A stretch of 35,891 bases of DNA, taken from NCBI RefSeq assembly GCF_002505485.1, contig NZ_DAVG01000053.1, forward strand, positions 58,085 through 93,975, read 5' to 3'. The notes beneath the pieces were generated by a model that was not told the origin of the DNA, did no database searches, and saw nothing but the letters and a program-made list of their open reading frames with translations. Source of the stretch: Methanosarcina sp. UBA5 (GTDB taxonomy: Archaea > Halobacteriota > Methanosarcinia > Methanosarcinales > Methanosarcinaceae). Both the position numbers and the translations under genes were made by a program. Shown one piece after another: positions 1 to 7,456 of the stretch (the first letter of the stretch is position 1; each line of letters starts with the position of its first letter).

Positions 1-30
1 GGTTGATCACGCCGTTGCTAGGTTTTCGAT

Positions 31-80
31 AAAACCTTTTCAAAAAAGGTTTTCGCTCAAGCCTTTTTAAAAAAGGCTTG
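31..80. repeat. Two adjacent perfect hairpins
   Basis: Two neighbouring 10-bp perfect inverted repeats are visible: 31-40 with 44-53 (arm AAAACCTTTT) and 58-67 with 71-80 (arm CAAGCCTTTT), each with a 3-nt loop. A third partial pairing, GGTTTT at 21-26 with AAAACC at 31-36, competes with the first hairpin. They may be a terminator for a gene left of the window or a dispersed REP-like element. The rest of 1-300 is T-rich and shows no gene. Confidence 0.6.
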
Positions 81-306
81 TCATTGACTTTTTCTTTTTC
101 TGCATTTTTACTTTTTACTTTTTTATTGCTTAATTTCTTACTTTACCGTCCGGAAGAATTTTATAAACTCTTTTTATGATCTTTATATTATAATTTACAT
201 ATTATTCTTTATACTTTCACTTTTTTCTTTCTCGCTTGATTACTTTCATTCAACTCATTTTTGCGACTCAGTGGGCTTTTTAATCTATTGTTTAATAAAG
301 ATAATG

Positions 307-481
307 TTTAAATATAATAGATACAAAGACTAACAGACTATACAAACCTTATGTAGACAGTCGCTACGGTTATCATTCTGTCTTTACTATCATTGATGTT
401 CTGTAACATGGTAATTATAAAAACAATATTAATTCCCAGTTTTTGATCTATACATAGGAGGAATAAACTATCAGTAGTGAA
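307..481 (+). promoter_or_regulatory. hdrED promoter, long leader and ribosome-binding site
   Basis: An archaeal TATA-like box (TTTAAATATAAT, 307-318) lies about 160 nt before the hdrE coding start. Transcription would begin near 340 and leave a 5' leader of roughly 130-140 nt. A perfect Shine-Dalgarno AGGAGG sits at 456-461. Its spacing is 8 nt to an ATC codon at 470 but 20 nt to the first ATG at 482, so it points to the start discussed under hdrE. The promoter is inferred from sequence only. Confidence 0.5.
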
Positions 482-1258
482 ATGTTATATTTCTCTGGGC
501 TCTCGGATGCACTACGAATGACGTTTGTCCAGGTAATGATAATGGCTACACTAGCCCTTGTGATTTTCTTATATGGTCTAATGGTTAACTTCCAAAAATG
601 GGGGACAGGAGTTACGGGTTATAACCTTGAACCTCAGGCAGGAAAGAAAGGAAGTGCAATCACATTCTTAAAAACTTGGTGGAAACAGGTAACAGCAGAA
701 TCTCATCATGGACATGGTATCTTAGAAACTCTCATTCTTGATATTGTCTTCCAGAGGAGAATTCTTAAGAGAAGTCCTTTCCGCTGGATCATGCACTTAT
801 TTATTTTTGGAGGCTGGATGACTCTCTTTGCCTTGTCAGGGATGATGTTTGCAGTCGAAATGATCGAGAAGATCGGAATTGAACTCCCGTTCACTCCTGA
901 CGTGTTTAGAGATTGGCTCTCCATTCCGAACTATATCTTCGGGTATATCCTGCTTATCGGAGTTCTCATAGCAATAGTAAGAAGATTGTTTGTCTCTGAA
1001 GTCAGGGAGGCTTCTATTACATATGATTGGGTTTTAATTGGAGTAATTTTCATAGTTACTATTTCCGGTTTCCTCGCCGATGGAATACGAACAGGACTTA
1101 TCTGGAGCTTTGGGCTTGACCCCTCAGCAGCACCACCAGCAGCTCTCTTCCATTCCATATTCTCCCTGTTCTTCTGTATTGCATTTATTCCATACAGTAA
1201 ATATATACATGTAATCGCCATACCGCTTGCACTTCTTGCAAATAAAGGAGGCGAATAA
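482..1258 (+). CDS. hdrE: Heterodisulfide reductase cytochrome b subunit HdrE
   Basis: HdrE is the membrane cytochrome b subunit of the Methanosarcina HdrDE complex. It passes electrons from dihydromethanophenazine to HdrD for reduction of CoM-S-S-CoB, the energy-conserving last step of methanogenesis. The 258-residue product has about five hydrophobic helices (roughly 10-32, 100-125, 145-167, 182-205, 220-250) and several histidines suited to heme b binding. hdrD follows after 4 nt, so the two form an operon. The start is odd. The strong AGGAGG at 456-461 is spaced for codon 470, which reads ATC, in frame, giving four extra residues before Met. The first true ATG (482) is 20 nt from the Shine-Dalgarno. 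The annotated start is therefore the first ATG and translation may begin at 470. The family call is firm; the start is uncertain. Confidence 0.93.
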   Translation: MLYFSGLSDALRMTFVQVMIMATLALVIFLYGLMVNFQKWGTGVTGYNLEPQAGKKGSAITFLKTWWKQVTAESHHGHGILETLILDIVFQRRILKRSPFRWIMHLFIFGGWMTLFALSGMMFAVEMIEKIGIELPFTPDVFRDWLSIPNYIFGYILLIGVLIAIVRRLFVSEVREASITYDWVLIGVIFIVTISGFLADGIRTGLIWSFGLDPSAAPPAALFHSIFSLFFCIAFIPYSKYIHVIAIPLALLANKGGE

Positions 1259-1262
1259 AAAG

Positions 1263-2492
1263 ATGGCAAAACGTACCCCTTCAATTGATACGAAGAATCT
1301 TACTGCAGTCCAGCTCATGGAGCTTGATTCCTGCGTTCGCTGTGGTGAGTGTGTAAAATGGTGTCCGACTTATGCCGCTTCCGGCGGGAAACCAGGATTA
1401 GCTCCCAGGGATAAAATCCTGCGCTGGAAGCAGTTCATGAACAAGTCCTATGGGTTTAAAGCAAAAATCTTTGGTCCACAGGAAATTCCTCAATCAGAGC
1501 TTGAAGAATTCAAAGACGATATATACGGTTGTACTACATGTGGTGTCTGTGGAACGGTTTGTGAAGCAGGTATTAACACTGTGGAACTCTGGGAAGCCCT
1601 GAGGACAAATCTTGTCAAGAAGGGCATTGGGCCTTATGGAAAGCTGGGCGCTATCCCTAAAATGATAAAGCAATACCATAACGCCTACATGCTTGACCAG
1701 AAAGACAGACTTGCATGGGTCCCTGCAGATGTGAAAATCGCAGACAAAGCAGACATCGTCTATTTCACTGGCTGTACTGCAGGATACAAGCAGCTTTCTC
1801 TGGCTTTTGCGACCTCGCGTGTACTTAACAAGCTAGGCGTTAAATTTGCCATGCTTGGAGAAGATGAGTGGTGTTGTGGTTCAAATCCTATCAGAACAGG
1901 TCAGATAGGTTACGAGCAGGTAGCCCATGAAGCTGCAAGACATAATGTCGAAGCCCTTAAGAAGAAAGGTGCCAAAAAAGTTCTCTTTGCATGTGCAGGC
2001 TGTTTCCGTGCTGCAAAGATCGACTGGCCCAGGCTTCTCGGACAAGAACTGCCTTTTGAGGTTGTTCACATCACACAGTTCCTTGCAGACCTGATAAAGG
2101 AGGACAAAATCAAATGGGAGAAGTCTATTAACAAGACGGTTACCTATCACGATCCCTGTCACCTTGGTCGCCACGTTGGCGTCTTTAATGCTCCCAGGTT
2201 TGTGCTTTCCCATATTCCGGGCGTTAAGTTCGTCGAAATGGAAAGGTCAAAAGAATTCCAGCGCTGTTGTGGAGCTGGCGGTGGTGTAAAGGCAGGAATG
2301 GGTGATCTTGCTGTGGCAATTGGAGAAGCCAGAGTTAAGGACGCTCTTGAAACCAATGCAGACATTCTTTCCAGTGCGTGCCCCTTCTGTAAGAGGAATC
2401 TCTCGGACGGCCGTGATTCCCTCAAAGCTCACATAGATGTAGAAGACGTCATCGAGCTGGTTGCAGAGGCACTGGGCCTGAGCACTACGTAA
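1263..2492 (+). CDS. hdrD: Heterodisulfide reductase catalytic subunit HdrD
   Basis: HdrD is the iron-sulfur catalytic subunit that reduces the CoM-CoB heterodisulfide with electrons from HdrE. The 409-residue protein has two [4Fe-4S] ferredoxin motifs at the N-terminus (C24, C27, C30, C34 and C90, C93, C96, C100). Two CCG domains follow (CCGSN at 204-206 and CCGAG at 335-337), which hold the unusual catalytic cluster in this family. The start was set at ATG 1263 (MAKRTPS), because AGGAGG at 1246-1251 lies 11 nt upstream. An in-frame upstream ATG at 1227 lies inside hdrE and would add twelve residues encoded partly by that gene. The product equals HdrB fused to part of HdrC. It is cytoplasmic, bound to HdrE at the membrane. 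Confidence 0.96.
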   Translation: MAKRTPSIDTKNLTAVQLMELDSCVRCGECVKWCPTYAASGGKPGLAPRDKILRWKQFMNKSYGFKAKIFGPQEIPQSELEEFKDDIYGCTTCGVCGTVCEAGINTVELWEALRTNLVKKGIGPYGKLGAIPKMIKQYHNAYMLDQKDRLAWVPADVKIADKADIVYFTGCTAGYKQLSLAFATSRVLNKLGVKFAMLGEDEWCCGSNPIRTGQIGYEQVAHEAARHNVEALKKKGAKKVLFACAGCFRAAKIDWPRLLGQELPFEVVHITQFLADLIKEDKIKWEKSINKTVTYHDPCHLGRHVGVFNAPRFVLSHIPGVKFVEMERSKEFQRCCGAGGGVKAGMGDLAVAIGEARVKDALETNADILSSACPFCKRNLSDGRDSLKAHIDVEDVIELVAEALGLSTT

Positions 2493-2503
2493 GCGTGAAG
2501 ATG

Positions 2504-2554
2504 AAGGCTGGATTTCCAGCTTTCTTTATTTCTCTTTTCTTTACCTCTTTATTG
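2504..2554 (+). terminator. Terminator after hdrED
   Basis: An 8-bp stem (2504-2511 with 2516-2523, including one G-U pair) with a 4-nt loop is followed by a T-rich tract (2524-2554). It lies 12 nt after the hdrD stop codon. Confidence 0.6.
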
Positions 2555-2598
2555 TTATATAGCAAAACTTAAATATCGATACTTACTTCCCCTTGAAC

Positions 2599-3234
2599 AT
2601 GTATATTCCTTACGAATTTCTAGGAAAAATATTTATATATCTGGTTTTTTTTGCTCTTGCAGGAACCGGAATCGCCCTGCTGATAGGGGCATATTCCTTT
2701 AAAAAGCGCAGGATTATTTTTCCGGGGTTCGTGTTGTTTACACTTTATCTTTTCTACTCTCCCGCAAAATGGATCTGCAAAGCTTTCAGGATAAGGGATA
2801 CCCTTGTTGACGATATCCTTATTGATGTCCGAAACGCTGCTATGTATGACGATTACCGGCATGTTAAAGGCAAGAAAATCCTGCTTCTTCCTCAGTGCCT
2901 GCGCCATCCGAACTGTAAGGCTAGGTGCGATCCAGTCCATGGGTATGAATGCAAACGTTGTGGGCTATGTGATATTTCAAAAATCTCCGAGGCTGCTGAT
3001 AGGTGCAACTTCCAGGTTTTTGTAGTGCCTGGGGGAAGTTTTGTCAAGAAAATCTTTAAAGAATACAGGCCTGATGCCTGCATTGGCGTTGCTTGCTATA
3101 ACGAGCTTTCCGAGAATATGCAGGCTGCGTCATTTGTTCCCGTACAGGGCGTTCTTCTTCTAAAGGACGGCTGCTTCAATACTGAAGCCAATGTTGAGGA
3201 AATAATCCAGAAAATGGAGATGTGCAATGTATAA
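2599..3234 (+). CDS. DUF116 family membrane protein (first copy)
   Basis: Member of the DUF116 family (PF01976), whose function is unknown. The 211-residue product begins with two hydrophobic segments (about 8-30 and 38-55), followed by a cytoplasmic cysteine-rich domain. Visible clusters are CLRHPNC, then C...ECKRCGLC in the middle, and a later GVACYNEL and KDGCF; the arrangement suggests iron-sulfur or zinc binding. ATG 2599 is preferred over the in-frame TTG at 2593 because the paralogous next gene also begins with Met-Tyr. The last 8 nt overlap that gene, so the two are probably translated together. They lie just behind hdrED but beyond a likely terminator. Family assignment is good; no biochemical role is claimed. 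Confidence 0.8.
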   Translation: MYIPYEFLGKIFIYLVFFALAGTGIALLIGAYSFKKRRIIFPGFVLFTLYLFYSPAKWICKAFRIRDTLVDDILIDVRNAAMYDDYRHVKGKKILLLPQCLRHPNCKARCDPVHGYECKRCGLCDISKISEAADRCNFQVFVVPGGSFVKKIFKEYRPDACIGVACYNELSENMQAASFVPVQGVLLLKDGCFNTEANVEEIIQKMEMCNV

Positions 3235-3847
3235 TCTCATTGGGAAGGCTCTTTTTTATTTCATCATCACCTCCCTTATTCTCTCTGGCATAGCTCTGGT
3301 TGCCAGCAGAAAAAGTCTAACAGGAAACGTGTATCTTGCAGGGTTTTTTGCAAATATACTCGATTTCTTTTATTTGCCTCTAAGGCACCTTTTCCTTAAA
3401 TTTTCCGATACGCGAGTTCTGGATAAGTGGATGGCATCTCTGAAAAATCGAGCCCATAAGTCTGATTTTGCAGGAACAAAAAAGAGGATTCTTCTGGCTC
3501 CACATTGCATGCGGAGTCTTGACTGCCCGGCTTATTCTACTCAGACAGGGATACAGTGTAAATCCTGCGGGAAATGCGTCTTTACTCAGTTGAAAAAAGA
3601 TGCTGAGAAATATGGGTATAGATTATTCATTGTTACAGGTTCCTCCTATGTAAAGAATATCCTTAAAATGGAAGCTGCCGACGGTGTTCTTATGATCGCC
3701 TGCGATTACGAAATCAACAAGGTAATGCGTGCGCTTAAAGGTAAGGGAGTTGTAAGCTATGGTATTCCTATGGAAAGGGACGGCTGTTTCGGGACTGAAG
3801 TAAATTATCAGAACGTCCTGAATGTTTTTGAAACTTTTAAGAATTAA
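3227..3847 (+). CDS. DUF116 family membrane protein (second copy)
   Basis: Paralogue of the preceding gene, overlapping it by 8 nt. The 206-residue product has the same plan: N-terminal hydrophobic segments (about 7-28 and 35-55), then a cysteine-rich domain with CMRSLDC, QCKSCGKC, an IACDYE motif and a final RDGCFGTEV matching KDGCFNTEA of the first copy. Tandem duplication followed by divergence is the simplest explanation. The two subunits may form a heteromer, since both copies keep the cysteines. The family is DUF116; its reaction is not known to me. A T-rich tract follows the stop codon. Confidence 0.8.
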   Translation: MYNLIGKALFYFIITSLILSGIALVASRKSLTGNVYLAGFFANILDFFYLPLRHLFLKFSDTRVLDKWMASLKNRAHKSDFAGTKKRILLAPHCMRSLDCPAYSTQTGIQCKSCGKCVFTQLKKDAEKYGYRLFIVTGSSYVKNILKMEAADGVLMIACDYEINKVMRALKGKGVVSYGIPMERDGCFGTEVNYQNVLNVFETFKN

Positions 3848-3879
3848 GAAAAACGAGTAAAAAGGGACGAATTTCGATT

Positions 3880-3960
3880 TTTCCCCTAACAATCTATCTT
3901 TTCTCCTAATAACTTATCTTTTTTCTCCTGATAGTCTCTTTTCTTTCGACCTGCCTTTTC
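3880..3960 (+). terminator. T-rich terminator region after the DUF116 pair
   Basis: Several runs of T4-T6 lie within degenerate copies of CTCCTAATAACTTATCTTTT between 3885 and 3950. Oligo-T stretches alone are sufficient terminators in many archaea. No gene is seen in 3848-4065. Confidence 0.4.
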
Positions 3961-4065
3961 TCATTTTATCGCAATTTTAAACTAATATCAACACTTTAAG
4001 CTAACTTTTGATTATATAATTCTAAAATCCGAATTTTTCAGGATGCTTTTGAAGGTGTTGCTTGC

Positions 4066-5190
4066 ATGTATGACGTAATCATTATCGGTGGTGGTCCTTC
4101 CGGAGCCTCTGCCGGAAGAAAGGCAGGAAAACTTGGTTTGAAAACACTGCTGCTTGAAAAAGAAAAGTTTCCCAGATACAAGCCCTGCGCGGGTGGACTC
4201 TCAGATCATGCGATATCCTATCTCGATTTCGAACTTCCTGAGGATATTATTGAGTGGGAAGTTACAGGGGCAAAGATCATTTTTAGGGATCAATCGATTG
4301 AGGCACACAAAGATCACCGGGTGTCTGCACTTGTCTCAAGAAATAAGTTTGACAATTTCCTTCTTGAAAAGGCAAAAGAGACGGGGATCGAAGTACATAC
4401 CGGAGAAAAAGCTCTGTGCTGCAGGGAAATGCCTGATTGTGTTGAAGTGGATACCAGGCGGGGAACATACCAGGCAAAATTTGCGATAATTGCAGAAGGA
4501 GCCCAGGGACTTGTCAAAACCTGTGTACGGCCCACGGATAATAAAGAAGAATATGGAATCTGCCTTGTTACTGAAGTCCCTGCCGAAGAAAGAGAAATTC
4601 AAGAGCGCCTGGGAGATACTGTGGAAATGCATTTTGGAGTTGCAGACGGTGGATACGGCTGGATTTTCCCTCATAAAACCTATTATTCCATTGGGATCGG
4701 CGGGGTTATCAAGGATCTTCCACATCCGAAAGAGTCCATGCTTGAGTTCCTGAAAGAAAATGGTTTTTCCGGAGAGTATAAACTTCACGGGCATAAGATC
4801 CCCTGTGGAGGAATTAAACGAAAAGTAATGGGGTCAAGGGTCGTTTTAAGCGGAGATGCTGCCGGGTTTGTAGATGCTTTCTCAGGTGAGGGGCTCGCCT
4901 ATGCGATCAGTTCAGGGCAGTTTGCAGCTGAGACAATTGCAGGGATTTGTCTGCATGGCAAAAATCTTAAGCATCTGAGCAAATATGAGGCTCTCTGCCG
5001 GGCTGAGTTCGGGACTCACCTCAAGTACTCGCTTATGTTTTCCAGGGTAATGCACCGTTTCCCTGACCGGACATTTAAGATCTTTACATCAAGTGATAAA
5101 ATGCTTGATAAGTATCTTGAGGTTATGGATTTCACGATTGATTATAAGGATTACCTGCGCTGGGCTCTCCTGAATTTCAAACTTAGGTGA
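4066..5190 (+). CDS. Geranylgeranyl reductase family flavoprotein (first copy)
   Basis: A flavin-dependent reductase of the geranylgeranyl/digeranylgeranylglycerophospholipid reductase family, which saturates isoprenoid double bonds. The 374-residue product carries the N-terminal FAD-binding GGGPSG motif (residues 8-13), an acidic end of beta2 (LLLEKEKFPRYK), the family PCAGGLS motif (40-46) and the second FAD motif GDAAGFVDAFSGEG starting at 263. The start ATG 4066 follows a weak GAAGGTG. A paralogue follows 132 nt downstream. Archaeal lipid saturation is the default role. Because the gene sits beside the methanophenazine-dependent hdrED, a role in trimming the methanophenazine side chain is an alternative, which is inference from position only. 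Confidence 0.87.
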   Translation: MYDVIIIGGGPSGASAGRKAGKLGLKTLLLEKEKFPRYKPCAGGLSDHAISYLDFELPEDIIEWEVTGAKIIFRDQSIEAHKDHRVSALVSRNKFDNFLLEKAKETGIEVHTGEKALCCREMPDCVEVDTRRGTYQAKFAIIAEGAQGLVKTCVRPTDNKEEYGICLVTEVPAEEREIQERLGDTVEMHFGVADGGYGWIFPHKTYYSIGIGGVIKDLPHPKESMLEFLKENGFSGEYKLHGHKIPCGGIKRKVMGSRVVLSGDAAGFVDAFSGEGLAYAISSGQFAAETIAGICLHGKNLKHLSKYEALCRAEFGTHLKYSLMFSRVMHRFPDRTFKIFTSSDKMLDKYLEVMDFTIDYKDYLRWALLNFKLR

Positions 5191-5196
5191 TATAAT

Positions 5197-5245
5197 AAGA
5201 ACTTTTTTCAGGCACTCTTTTTCTTTCCTCTATCTTTTTATCGCT
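5197..5245 (+). terminator. T-rich tract between the two reductase genes
   Basis: Runs of T6, T5 and T5 lie shortly after the stop codon of the first reductase. The second gene has its own AT-rich upstream stretch, so the two may be separately transcribed. Confidence 0.35.
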
Positions 5246-5322
5246 CCAGCCTAATCTATTTAAATGGCAGATTATTCCTGTCTGTATACAATTGCACTTA
5301 TTCCGTAAACAGGTGTCTTAGC

Positions 5323-6531
5323 ATGTACGACCTGATCATAGTAGGAGGAGGCCCTTCAGGAGCATCGGCAGGAAGGACAGCCGGGAAAAGGGGACTTTTA
5401 ACCCTTCTAATTGAAAAAGAAACCTTCCCGAGGTACAAGCCCTGTGGAGGGGCTCTTTCCTCTTATGGTTTATCTTGCCTGGATTTCAAGCTCCCTGATT
5501 ACGTAATTGAGAAAAATATCCCAAAGGTAAGGATTTATTTCAGGGACCGGTTTGTAGAAGGAACGAAAGAAAATAATCTGGCTTTACTGGTCTCCAGAAG
5601 AGTCTTTGATAACTTTCTGCTTGAAAAAGCCAGGGAAACCGGAATTGAGATCCATACCGGGGAAAAGGTTCTTGATTTGATTGAAAAAGAAGATTGCGTT
5701 GAAGTCAGAACCACTGATAATACCTATCTGGGGAGGTTCGTTCTTATTTCAGAAGGTTCAGGTGGAATCCTTAAATACAAAGTAAGGCCGAGAGATAAAA
5801 AAACAGAATATGGATTGGGTCTTGTGTCTGAAATCCCTGATGACGATGAAGCAATAAGGAACCGATTTCCAGGCACTATAAATATTTATTTTGGGATCGC
5901 ACAGGGAGGCTATGGCTGGATCTTTCCCCATGCTGGATATTATTCTGCAGGGATTGTAGGGACAGCTCAATATCTTGAGCATCCGAAAAAAGCACTGCTG
6001 GATTTTCTACATGAAAACGGCTTATCAGGAAACTTTCCGGTTTGTTCCCATATTATCCCCAAAGGCGGGATAAAAAGAAAAATCCTCAATTCAAGGCTGC
6101 TCCTGAGCGGGGATGCTGCTGGTTTTGTAGACGCTTTCACAGGAGAAGGTATTTCATACGCGATTCGGTCAGGACAGCTTGCTGCAGAGTCTGTCGCTGA
6201 TCTTGTTATGTATAGCCAGAAGTTAAGTAGTCTTAAAGCCTACGAGTCAGGCTGCAGGCAGGAATTTGGGAATTACCTTGCTGGTTCTCTTAAGCTGGAG
6301 AAGATAATGCATCGTTTTCCTGAGATCTCTTTCAAACTGGCTGTCAGCAACAATGAAATTTTAGATAAATATCTGGATGAAGCAGTAGCCAATAGAAATT
6401 ATAAAGACTATATCCGCTGGCTACTGTTGAATTTCTGCCTAGCTGAACCTGTCTCCAGAATAAAGTCTCTTACACTGGAAGGAAACGATAAGAATCGATC
6501 TAAAAATGAAGGAAAGCAAAGAAAAGAATAA
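5323..6531 (+). CDS. Geranylgeranyl reductase family flavoprotein (second copy)
   Basis: Tandem paralogue of the preceding reductase, 402 residues. It shares GGGPSG at 8-13, the PCGGALS motif near 40, and GDAAGFVDAFTGEG starting at residue 263, exactly the same position as in the first copy. The catalytic core aligns almost without gaps, but the second half has drifted and the C-terminus carries a charged, lysine-rich tail of about 25 residues absent from the first copy. It begins with ATG 5323, 11 nt after an AGGTG. It is a likely isoprenoid reductase working on lipids, quinone-like methanophenazine or polyprenol; the substrate cannot be read from sequence. The two copies may act on different chain positions or substrates. 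Confidence 0.86.
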   Translation: MYDLIIVGGGPSGASAGRTAGKRGLLTLLIEKETFPRYKPCGGALSSYGLSCLDFKLPDYVIEKNIPKVRIYFRDRFVEGTKENNLALLVSRRVFDNFLLEKARETGIEIHTGEKVLDLIEKEDCVEVRTTDNTYLGRFVLISEGSGGILKYKVRPRDKKTEYGLGLVSEIPDDDEAIRNRFPGTINIYFGIAQGGYGWIFPHAGYYSAGIVGTAQYLEHPKKALLDFLHENGLSGNFPVCSHIIPKGGIKRKILNSRLLLSGDAAGFVDAFTGEGISYAIRSGQLAAESVADLVMYSQKLSSLKAYESGCRQEFGNYLAGSLKLEKIMHRFPEISFKLAVSNNEILDKYLDEAVANRNYKDYIRWLLLNFCLAEPVSRIKSLTLEGNDKNRSKNEGKQRKE

Positions 6532-6610
6532 AACGAAAAAGGAATTTACGGAAAAAAGGATAAAACCGAAATAAAAATGAAAAAAGAGAATAATACGGAT
6601 AAATATGAAT

Positions 6611-6650
6611 AAAAAAGCATAAAAAAGTTAAAAAAAGCATAAAAAAGTTA
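6611..6650. repeat. Perfect 20-bp tandem repeat, likely RNase P RNA terminator on the minus strand
   Basis: Two identical 20-bp units (AAAAAAGCATAAAAAAGTTA) occupy 6611-6630 and 6631-6650. Read on the minus strand they form four T6 or longer runs just downstream of the RNase P RNA 3' end, so they probably terminate it. No gene is seen in 6532-6681; the plus-strand sequence there is mostly A-rich. Confidence 0.55.
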
Positions 6651-6681
6651 AAAAACCTAAGTTACTAGAATTAAGTAAATT

Positions 6682-7049
6682 TATGCGAGTGAGGCACATA
6701 AGCTCCCTTCTGTTCCTGCAAAGACTTCCTGCCACTCATCAGTGGAGAAAATGGTCCAGAGGACTCTTGCAGTGACGACATTCGGCTATGCGTTTCCAAA
6801 AACAACCGGGAGAGTCCGGAATTCTCTTTTTCCCGATTTCCAACTTGCACCCACGAGGATTCGCCGTTTCATCCATTTTCCCTGAGACCTCAGCTTTCGC
6901 ATCATCGCATTTTCAGGGGATGGTTATCGTTTCTGTGCCAGGGCCCAGGCTCTCGCCCGACATCCTTTACAGATGTTCGTGTATCCGGAGCGGTGGGGAG
7001 ACTTTCCTCAGACCTGAAGGCCCGTCAGCCGTCCAGCCTCTCTCGCATA
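6682..7049 (-). ncRNA. rnpB: RNase P RNA (archaeal type)
   Basis: This is the catalytic RNA that removes 5' leaders from tRNA precursors. On the minus strand the 5' end (7049-7036) and 3' end (6695-6682) pair over 14 bp with one mismatch, forming helix P1. The universal P4 halves are present: a GAGGAAAGTC-type element at 7010-6995 and ACAGAAGGGAGCTTAT at 6713-6698, matching the ACAGAANNNRGCTTAT consensus. Other conserved pieces are a CACAGAAACGATAACC-like element and GAAACGGCGAATCC in the middle. The length of about 368 nt suits Methanosarcina. Ends are set by P1 and could differ by several bases. A TATA-like box reading ATATATAA on the minus strand (7090-7083) lies upstream, and a T-rich tract follows. 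Confidence 0.93.
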
Positions 7050-7082
7050 TTACCTTTTAATGATCTTTATCTATTCTTCTAA

Positions 7083-7096
7083 TTATATATATTTTT
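7083..7096 (-). promoter_or_regulatory. Probable rnpB promoter (BRE/TATA)
   Basis: On the minus strand CCAAAAATATATATAA resembles a BRE plus TATA box about 35-45 nt before the mature 5' end, implying initiation around 7060 and slight 5' processing or a longer P1. The region 7100-7440 otherwise holds AT-rich sequence with no convincing gene. The marker 9 gene has AGAGGT about 6 nt before its ATG. Confidence 0.45.
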
Positions 7097-7456
7097 GGGA
7101 TACCATGCCTGAAAAAAGTTGGGAAATGTTTAAGCTTGAACAGAATTTTAAGATCGAATAGAATTTTACGACTAATAAAGTTTTTTCGCATAAATAGTAT
7201 AATACTTTTATTTGATGCCAACACATTTTACTTTCTTCTTTGGGCGGTTACAGGTTCATCCTTTCCTTATTGTTTATATAAATTTTATGTGTTTAGGATG
7301 CGTCCAAATATTAATATATATGCATTATAATTCGTAAGTTATGGATGGACTCTTTCCATCTCCAAAGCTTGTCCGAAAAAAGATTATCGGTACTTTAATA
7401 TCGGGCAGTAGCTATAATTCCTTTCAGTTTGCAGGCTTATTTTCAAGAGGTAAAAC

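Noticed and set aside
6788..7060. 90-codon plus-strand open frame
   Set aside because: It lies exactly antisense to the RNase P RNA, whose conserved P1 and P4 sequences explain the region.
7136..7330. 64-codon open frame
   Set aside because: AT-rich, no ribosome-binding site, no family similarity; it overlaps the promoter region between rnpB and the marker 9 gene.
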